The notes below the pieces were generated by a model. It was not told where the DNA came from and made no database searches. It saw only the letters and a list, made by a program, of their open reading frames with translations. 64,000 nucleotides of DNA from Mytilus edulis (Eukaryota > Mollusca > Bivalvia > Mytilida > Mytilidae), in contig NC_092353.1 in NCBI RefSeq assembly GCF_963676685.1, positions 7,530,207 through 7,594,206 on the forward strand. The letters are read 5' to 3'. This document shows positions 57,550-64,000 of this stretch, piece by piece. Every line of letters starts with the position of its first letter. Within the stretch, counting starts at the first letter, position 1. Made by a program: the position numbers and the translations under genes.

Positions 57550-57655
57550 TGCACTTTTTTTGTCAGTCTAAGTGCACTAAGGAGGCCCTTTCAGTTTGCG
57601 ATTTCTGTACCTACATGAAAATACCTAAAAGGACCTCCTCAGTGCACTAAGAAGA
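57550..57655. repeat. Small inverted repeat around gtgcacta
   Basis: agtgcactaaggaggcccttt (57580-57600) pairs with aaaggacctcctcagtgcac (57628-57650) around a 27-base loop. It could be a MITE relic or a hairpin. No function visible. Confidence 0.65.
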
Positions 57656-57699
57656 AACATTTGAAAAGAAGTCTATAATATTTGCGCAATTAAATGATT

Positions 57700-59440
57700 G
57701 TTTTATTGGCGCTAATGAATGTTGCAGTTTTTATGATAAATTTGTGCCAAAAAAGAATTCCGTTATTAACTTGTGGTGCAAATTAATTCTTTTTTAGCCA
57801 AACTGGATATCGGCCTTCAAAACATTGTGTATACACAAACAAAGCAAGATTTATCTTTTGCGCAGTCTAGCCGGAGAATACAAGTTTTTGCAATTTGTGA
57901 AGGATTTTAATTTTAGAATGTAATGAACAAGTAAGAAGATCGTTAAATCGGAAAATGAGCTATGCACGATGAAAGTTTGGTGCGTCGATAAAAATTTCAT
58001 GGATTCACTTGATAATTGTAAAGTTTCAAGTCTTTAAAAATAACACCCATTTGTAGAACTGATTATTTCGATCCTTCAAATATGCATGTGTAGAATAATA
58101 ATAAAAAAAATATATTATTAAGTCTCTTTCATATAGATACTGTAGATTTGTATTTGAACATCGATTGCAAACATAAAGTTCAGTGAGAAATATTTCATGT
58201 ATTCGTACAGAAAACAAATCAACTTCTTTCAGAATACAATTGATTGGTTATTGAAGTAAATGATTTGCGACAGAATCAGTGACACTTGGCCAGAAGCTTA
58301 CCTCTAAAATAAAGAAATAAAAAAAAAGGTAGAGTTATTTTTAATTCTGTATTTTACTCATAAAGGACTTAAGCACTTTTTACAGTCAATGCCGAAAATA
58401 TGAAATACATCGATTTAAATTATGTACACAATAAATAATTTTTGTGTACATAGTTTTCCGTGTCTACATTTGAATACGAGTACAATATAGAAAACCATCA
58501 TGTTATATATTTAACTAATTTTTTTTCAACAGATTCACAAGTTTTGCATTTTTAAACCGCGTGTGCATATATATTTTAATGTTTTTATTTTAATTCCTTA
58601 CATATGAACATGATACGTGTATTATTCATTCGTTTCAACGTTTTAAATTGTGAAGCATGTGACTTTAATAAGACTATACGCATTTAAAGTTTGAAACAAA
58701 AAACGATAGATACATCGAGGTCGTTTTGCTTGGGTGATTTACCTGTAAAAAGCTCGGGTCTCGTCCATGTTTAAAACGAATTAATGCATGTTTGAAATAG
58801 TTTAACGGGGGCGTGGCCTATTAGTTTAACGCAACTAACCAGCAACTTGATTTCAATTGATTCACAGCAGAGAAATCTATTTGACTGGCGTTAAAATCAA
58901 TTGATATGAATTGATATGAATTAAATATAATTTTTAATTTTTGTCAATCTTTATCAAATAACGATCAATCTCATTTAAATAGCGTTAACACGTTTTTGTC
59001 CGTTCAAGTTAAATTCGGGTTACTAGTGCAGTTGATGTCTATATGTGTATCTTCTTCTTCTTTTTTTTTGCAGCAAGATTGTTGAACAAGTTATTAGCAT
59101 ATTGTTTAATTTTAATCCAATTTGTGTGAACTACTTTAATTGGAACTTGTACTTGTACTGTCATATTCAGTTCGATAAATTAGCATTGAAATTAAAGAAA
59201 ACGTATCAATGGTGACCGTTTAAATCGATACAACCGTGATTTGTTATTAAAGATAACAAAAATAATAAAATCCCTGTGCCTTTGTCAATTCTTGTAGCAA
59301 GTGTGTAGTTTTGTTGTTTCTGGTCAATACATTTAATACTTTTTACAAAGATAGTTTTTTCTATCAATCTAAATTGATTACAGAACTTTTTACTAATTGA
59401 ACCACTTAACAATGTTGAAACATATACGAGCACGCATGTA
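57700..59440. other. Intergenic, nothing recognised
   Basis: AT-rich DNA with several short minus-strand open frames (58026-58217, 59206-59556) that lack motifs or splice context. No repeat family was identified except a family B piece starting at 59450. Confidence 0.35.
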
Positions 59441-59607
59441 GTATAAAAAAAAGAAGATGTGGTATGATTGCCAAATGAGACAACTCTGAACACATGACAG
59501 AGAAATAACGAAAAACAAATATTTATATAAAGGGACACTATTTCTATTTTTATCATTTATCAGCTATTTTTGAGCGTTCGCAAACTGACTTTCTTGATCG
59601 TAAATAG

Positions 59608-59800
59608 TTATCAAAGGTACCAGGATTATAATTTAGTACGCCGGACGCGCGTTTCGTCTACATAAGACTCATCAGTGACGCTCATATCAAAATATTTATA
59701 AAATCAAACAAGTAAAAAGTTGAAGAGCATTGAGAATCCAAAATTCCAAAAAGTTGTGCCAAATATGGCTAAGGTAATCTATGCCTGGGATAAGAAAATA
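59608..59800 (+). repeat. Family A copy inserted in block 2 only
   Basis: ttatcaaaggtaccaggatt, gccggacgcgcgtttcgtct, gactcatcagtgacgctcat and aggtaatctatgcctgggat. The matching point of block 1 (near 47720) has a continuous sequence without it, so both the filled and the empty site are visible. Confidence 0.85.
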
Positions 59801-60029
59801 CTAATACTACTCAAAGCATGATTGTCTATTTCATTAAATAATTAAAATATTAAGTTGTGGTAAGCTGGCTTCAAAATAGTGTTACGACTCCTATGATGAA
59901 TCATCATAGACATAAGATTAACAGAGAACAAATACAAACAATTACACAAATAAAAGTTTTATTTTTACACTTATGCCAAAGAAAAGCCAAAAATTGAATA
60001 AAATGGTACAAAATTTATTATTTTGTTTA

Positions 60030-62571
60030 TTAGTTTCTGCAGTGACACCTTCCGTCGATACAGTGGGCATTTCTATCATGACAATCGTGACGGCATTCGT
60101 CGGCGGTCGTGCAGGCTAAAATGAAAAAAAATTATATCATTATATACCATTTATATTTGTATTATTGTTTTCAATAGCCTAAGTTAGTTTATTTAAAATA
60201 AAATAAAATAAAATTTAGAAAAAAGAACGAAGAGAATGAGTGCGCAACTATTAATCCAAATATGAATAATAGTCTAAATACAATGCATATGTACCATTAA
60301 CTTTAAAATTTGTTGAATAAAAGATTCAGAACTTAGCATTTTATAGCTGAGTATGTGGTATGAAGTTTGCTCATTGTTTAATTATTTCTGTTTTATTTGG
60401 TTCCTTTGTCGAGAGTTGTTAATTAGGCATTTGGCATTGTTAATCGTATAACATCTTTTTATATTCATAAGGTTAGTCTTTTTAATGTAAGTATTTCTAA
60501 TCAAATGAATCTGCAGTGAGAGACGATACGGTATGCTTGCCTATGAGACAACTCTCACAAGTCACCAAATGACACCGAATTAAATAAATACCGAATTGTC
60601 AGCTATAAAAGGCCCCGTAATGACCAATATAAAACAAATCAAACGAGAAACCGTACGGCCTACTTTATGTACAATATAATAAACGAAAAACAAATATGTT
60701 ATACACCAACATAAGACAACCACTGAATTACAGTCTCTTGACCTTGGACAGGCACACACATACAGAATTTTGCGGGTTTAATTATGTCAGCAGAATACTT
60801 ATCCTCCACCTAACCTGGGACAGGAGTGCAACAGTCATTGACAGTGCACCATAAGAACTAACTATAAAAATCAGTTGAAAAAAAGTTATCAGATTGATAA
60901 TAGAAATACATATAACAAAAACACAGAGTAAACGTGGCCCGGTACTTGTATATCCCAACAAAAAAGACAATAACTATAGATCTGAGAGTTGTCGCAATTA
61001 CATGTACTGACAACTAGTTCAAAGCCACTGACTAACAAATCATGGATCAAAGACTAAATTATCAATCAGTACACATCCAACATCCAATGAATTTAGTCAA
61101 AAACGTCATACACGTTCACAGAATAACATGGCCGTGTGCATGACATTTGTTCTTCAATTGGATATTAGAGAAGTTATAATTTTAGCCATACAATCAACGA
61201 CGATATGGGTGAGAGTTGAATGACACAGCAAACCAAATCTCTAAATCATTTTTAGATTTTTAAAAATTAGTGTTTACTTTATATTCACCGGACCTTTTAA
61301 ACTTCAGAAAGAATATACAGTTGTACATTTATATATGTGTTACCTTTTATATTTCCCTAAGATAATATTTCACTAAGATTTAGTAGTCAGTTGTGTTTGG
61401 AAATAAAGCAATACAATATATATACAATAACTAGACATTAAAACTTACTGGCTCCACTTGTTGTTGTGCAAGTACATTCGCCATGCAAACACACTAGATT
61501 GGCATTGGTAGCACACATTGTAACACGGCAGTCATTCGTTTGACGGCACTGTTCTCCCATTACGGCTGTAAATACAAATTACAATATTATAATTGTAATA
61601 CATAGTTAAACGTGCATCTTTTATTTTACATGTATATCATTAATACTAGTAAACATAAAAGCAATATTTCAAATAAAAAACATTTGTAAATGGCGTTGCC
61701 GTGTATTTTTTTGTTAAAACAGATATAAATTGTGCATATATGAGATTATGATAACATAAGTAATGGCTTTCTAAAGTTCTCGACAAAAGTTTTACATACG
61801 TCTACAAAAATTAGAGGCACATTTAGAAAGATTTGTTAGATTTGAAATTATTAATAAATTGTGGAATTTGGCAAAGGTTTATCAACAACATACATTACAA
61901 TTCTCACAAATGATAGTTTGGTCATCTATAGCTACTAATGTTTATTTATGTTTGTTCCTTCTTGGTAAACGTTTATTCAGAAACGTGCTTCAGACGCACT
62001 ACGTTGATAAAATGTTATTTTCGTTTATAATTTGCGTTTTATAATGTAAAAGATAGGAATCATTGATCTAGAATTTTTCCTTTGAAAGTAATTTATTTGT
62101 ATCTCTATCATTAACAGTGGTGTGGTCTTTAAGCATAAACAACAACATTGTGGGCGAGGAAAATTGACTGAAATCAACCCTGCACTGGCTTTACTGTCAC
62201 CCTCGTGCATTGGTGACATATTATCGCGGGTTTGGTGTTTATACATCAAGAACATTTGCGTAAGCCATTTGTAATAATCTTTGTTCTGTGCGCATTAATT
62301 GTTCAAGAGTTGTTTCGTTTTCTCTATTTTTACAGGTCCAGAGTAACATAGTTTCCCGTAATATATTATTGTACTTAATAATTTCGCAACATTGAAATTA
62401 AACACAAGGAAAACAATCAAATGAAAAAACAAAAAGTGTATTTTAACTTGAAATACAAGTTTCATTATACTGATATTATCAATGACTGAAAATGTTCGAA
62501 ATAAAATAAATAAGGAATATAAAAGTTATCTTACCGACACAAAGAGCCAAGCACAAAATAACGAACTTCAT
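60030..62571 (-). CDS. Cvsi-2-like secreted serine protease inhibitor, copy 2
   Basis: Same architecture as copy 1: minus-strand exons 62535-62571, 61449-61565 and 60030-60115 with identical exon lengths and phases, 79 residues, signal peptide in exon 1 and two six-cysteine modules. Exon 1 encodes the same 12 residues as copy 1. Five residues differ in the mature protein. Three sit together between the second and third cysteines of module 1 (His-Leu-Thr-Thr in copy 1, Arg-Val-Thr-Met here); the other two are Ser-to-Thr changes, one in the linker and one early in module 2. If the cvSI assignment holds, this is an extracellular protease inhibitor whose target preference may differ from its neighbour's. 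All cysteines, splice sites and the stop are intact, so it appears functional. Confidence 0.87.
60340..61090. repeat. Inverted pair of family B fragments in intron 2 of inhibitor copy 2
   Basis: Counterpart of 48235-49010: forward piece ttttatagctgagtatgtggt near 60340 and reverse piece from gatacggtatgcttgcctat (60526) through atagatctgagagttgtcg. Confidence 0.8.
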
Positions 62572-62628
62572 TGTCAGTGTTTAGTTGTGTGAATAGTTTG
62601 CTATACAACTTTGGTCAACTCGTGTGTT

Positions 62629-62638
62629 CTTTTTATAT
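62629..62638 (-). promoter_or_regulatory. TATA box of inhibitor copy 2
   Basis: Minus-strand ATATAAAAAG, 58 bases before the ATG at 62571, the same spacing as in copy 1. The 5' leader (TAGCAAACTATTCACA and neighbours) is nearly identical between copies. Confidence 0.65.
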
Positions 62639-63329
62639 TATGTCGATGTACACGTAAGACCTTCAATGCTCTTAGATTTTAGATAATATTCCATACATAG
62701 AATATGATGTCATGAAATTTGAGGGTCAGTCTATGCATATTTAGCAATGATCACGATTTATGTAATATGTAAACAAAATGTGTTGGGAATCGCACGGTGG
62801 TTCACAATATAACCTAACTAAAGTTGTCTCACAACCAAGCCATAAACTGTGAATAATTACTAGTAATTTGATGGTTGATATCGATTTTGAAAGCTTTTGT
62901 TTTCTATAACGGCTGTATTTTCAAGGTTTGGGCTTATTGGTAAGGTATTGAAAAACACTTTCATTACAGTATTATTAGAGACAACATGTCAATGATATTG
63001 TTACCGTAATATAATGGTTCTGTCACACGTAACCAGAAACATATGTTCAGTATTAAGTTGCCCAAATTGTGTTTATTGTTTTTAACCTCTCTAAATTTGA
63101 TTTTTTTTGTCTTTTATTACTTTTTTAATTGAGATGAAGGAAACATTGCTCACACGTTAAGTTGTCTGGTCTATTGCCTTTCTTATTTCTAGAAACACTA
63201 TTTTTTTATAATGAAAACGGCGGATGTAATTGTCACTACGAAAAATTGAATTGTTCATATAATACACTGAGTGTGGATTGCAGATCTTTAGAGCACTATG
63301 TAACAATAAAGATATGTGGTGCGAATACA

Positions 63330-64000
63330 AACAAAACAACTATGCACTAAAGTTAAAATTAAGTGGACTAAAGCAATAATAGACAATTGTACAGCCTTCA
63401 CCTTTTAGAGAAAAACAAACATTATCGCATAGTCGGTTATAAATGGCTTGGACACGAAACATGTGAAACAATTCAATTGAGAAAACAAACGACAAGATTA
63501 ATATCAAAACAATTTAAGAAAAAAACAAATTTGAAAGGCGTCAATCAACGACAACCACTGCACTCTGGCTCCTGATTTGGAACAGACACATAACTATTGC
63601 GATTCGGTCAAATAAGTTTGAAGGCGCTAACGTCCCTATACCCAGGACAATTGTTAAACGGCAAAACAGAAGAACAAACTACAAAAAAACAACATTTAAC
63701 TATTAACAAATATGACAGATCGTAATAAAAAAAAAACACTCAATTACAGGCTCATGACTTTTAAAATATCTAAGCTATTTATATCTCATATGTGCAAAGT
63801 ATGTTATCATTAGGTAGATCATAGGGATTTAAAAGAATGATAGATTCGGCAGATCTTCAAAGAAATGACTCAAGTAAATTTACTACACCAAGACTTGAAG
63901 TATTAAATTGAGATAATGAAATGTGAGAGTTTGAACGACATTTACATCAAGCGTCACGTATTTAACATATATTAAATGACCTGGTCTGAATTAGTACAAT
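63330..64000. other. Upstream edge of block 2 and flank; family B-like relics
   Basis: To about 63640 this matches 52000-52550 of block 1, including caccttttagagaaaaacaaa and a diverged family B segment. Beyond it, to the window end, there is AT-rich DNA without a recognised feature. Confidence 0.5.

Larger units (their letters stand above)
59493..63640. repeat. Tandem duplication block 2 (contains inhibitor copy 2)
   Basis: Partner of block 1 in the same orientation, offset by about 11.5-12 kb. Exons, introns, promoter and upstream flank all correspond. It carries its own later insertion of a dispersed repeat (59608-59800), absent at the matching point of block 1. Intron sequence is diverged by many small changes and indels, so the duplication is not recent. 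Confidence 0.8.

Noticed and set aside
59206-59556. Minus-strand open frame of 116 codons
   Set aside because: It overlaps the family B fragment and the edge of duplication block 2; no support from composition or splice signals.

Overview
The window is eukaryotic, AT-rich and intron-rich, and is most likely from a marine bivalve of the Mytilus (mussel) type. The host call rests on dispersed repeats I recognise from mussel DNA (cores such as ttgtctcattggcaatcat, gacgcgcgtttcgtct and gcctgtaccaagtcag) and on a two-module cysteine-rich inhibitor known from bivalves. No bacterial-style operons, rRNA or CRISPR are visible, and no tRNA gene was recognised by eye. All six gene models were assembled by hand from reading frames, GT/AG junctions and phase consistency.

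Layout: (1) 4976-5766 (+) is a two-exon gene for a small secreted six-cysteine protein with an Asn/Arg/Gln-rich tail. (2) 10885-16787 (+) encodes a single-pass immunoglobulin-domain receptor with a tyrosine-containing tail. An apparent extra exon at 15172-15263 does not fit the reading frame. (3) 21530-26990 (+) encodes a 288-residue secreted protein of probable beta-propeller type that resembles a bacterial extracellular family. (4) 31216-45142 (+) is a nine-exon ecto-5'-nucleotidase (CD73-like) gene, 609 residues. Its GPI-anchor signal is replaced by a cysteine-rich and then strongly basic tail. (5) 47945-51049 and 60030-62571 (both -) are paralogous three-exon genes for 79-residue secreted inhibitors of the oyster Cvsi-2 type. 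They lie in a tandemly duplicated block (about 47610-52550 and 59493-63640).

Most of the rest is repeats: fragments of at least five dispersed non-coding families, two decayed reverse transcriptase fragments, a dead Tc1-like transposase fragment, two elements with terminal inverted repeats, a degenerate array of roughly 400-bp units, a 54-bp repeat behind an LTR-like promoter, and a 16-bp minisatellite.

Five of the six genes are predicted to be secreted and one is a membrane receptor. Protease inhibition, extracellular nucleotide hydrolysis and Ig-type recognition are all compatible with haemolymph or mucosal defence. The sequence does not show that they act together, and an ordinary gene-sparse, repeat-rich animal locus is the simpler reading. 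The best-supported novelties are the diverged inhibitor pair, the nucleotidase tail and the Ig-receptor splice anomaly.
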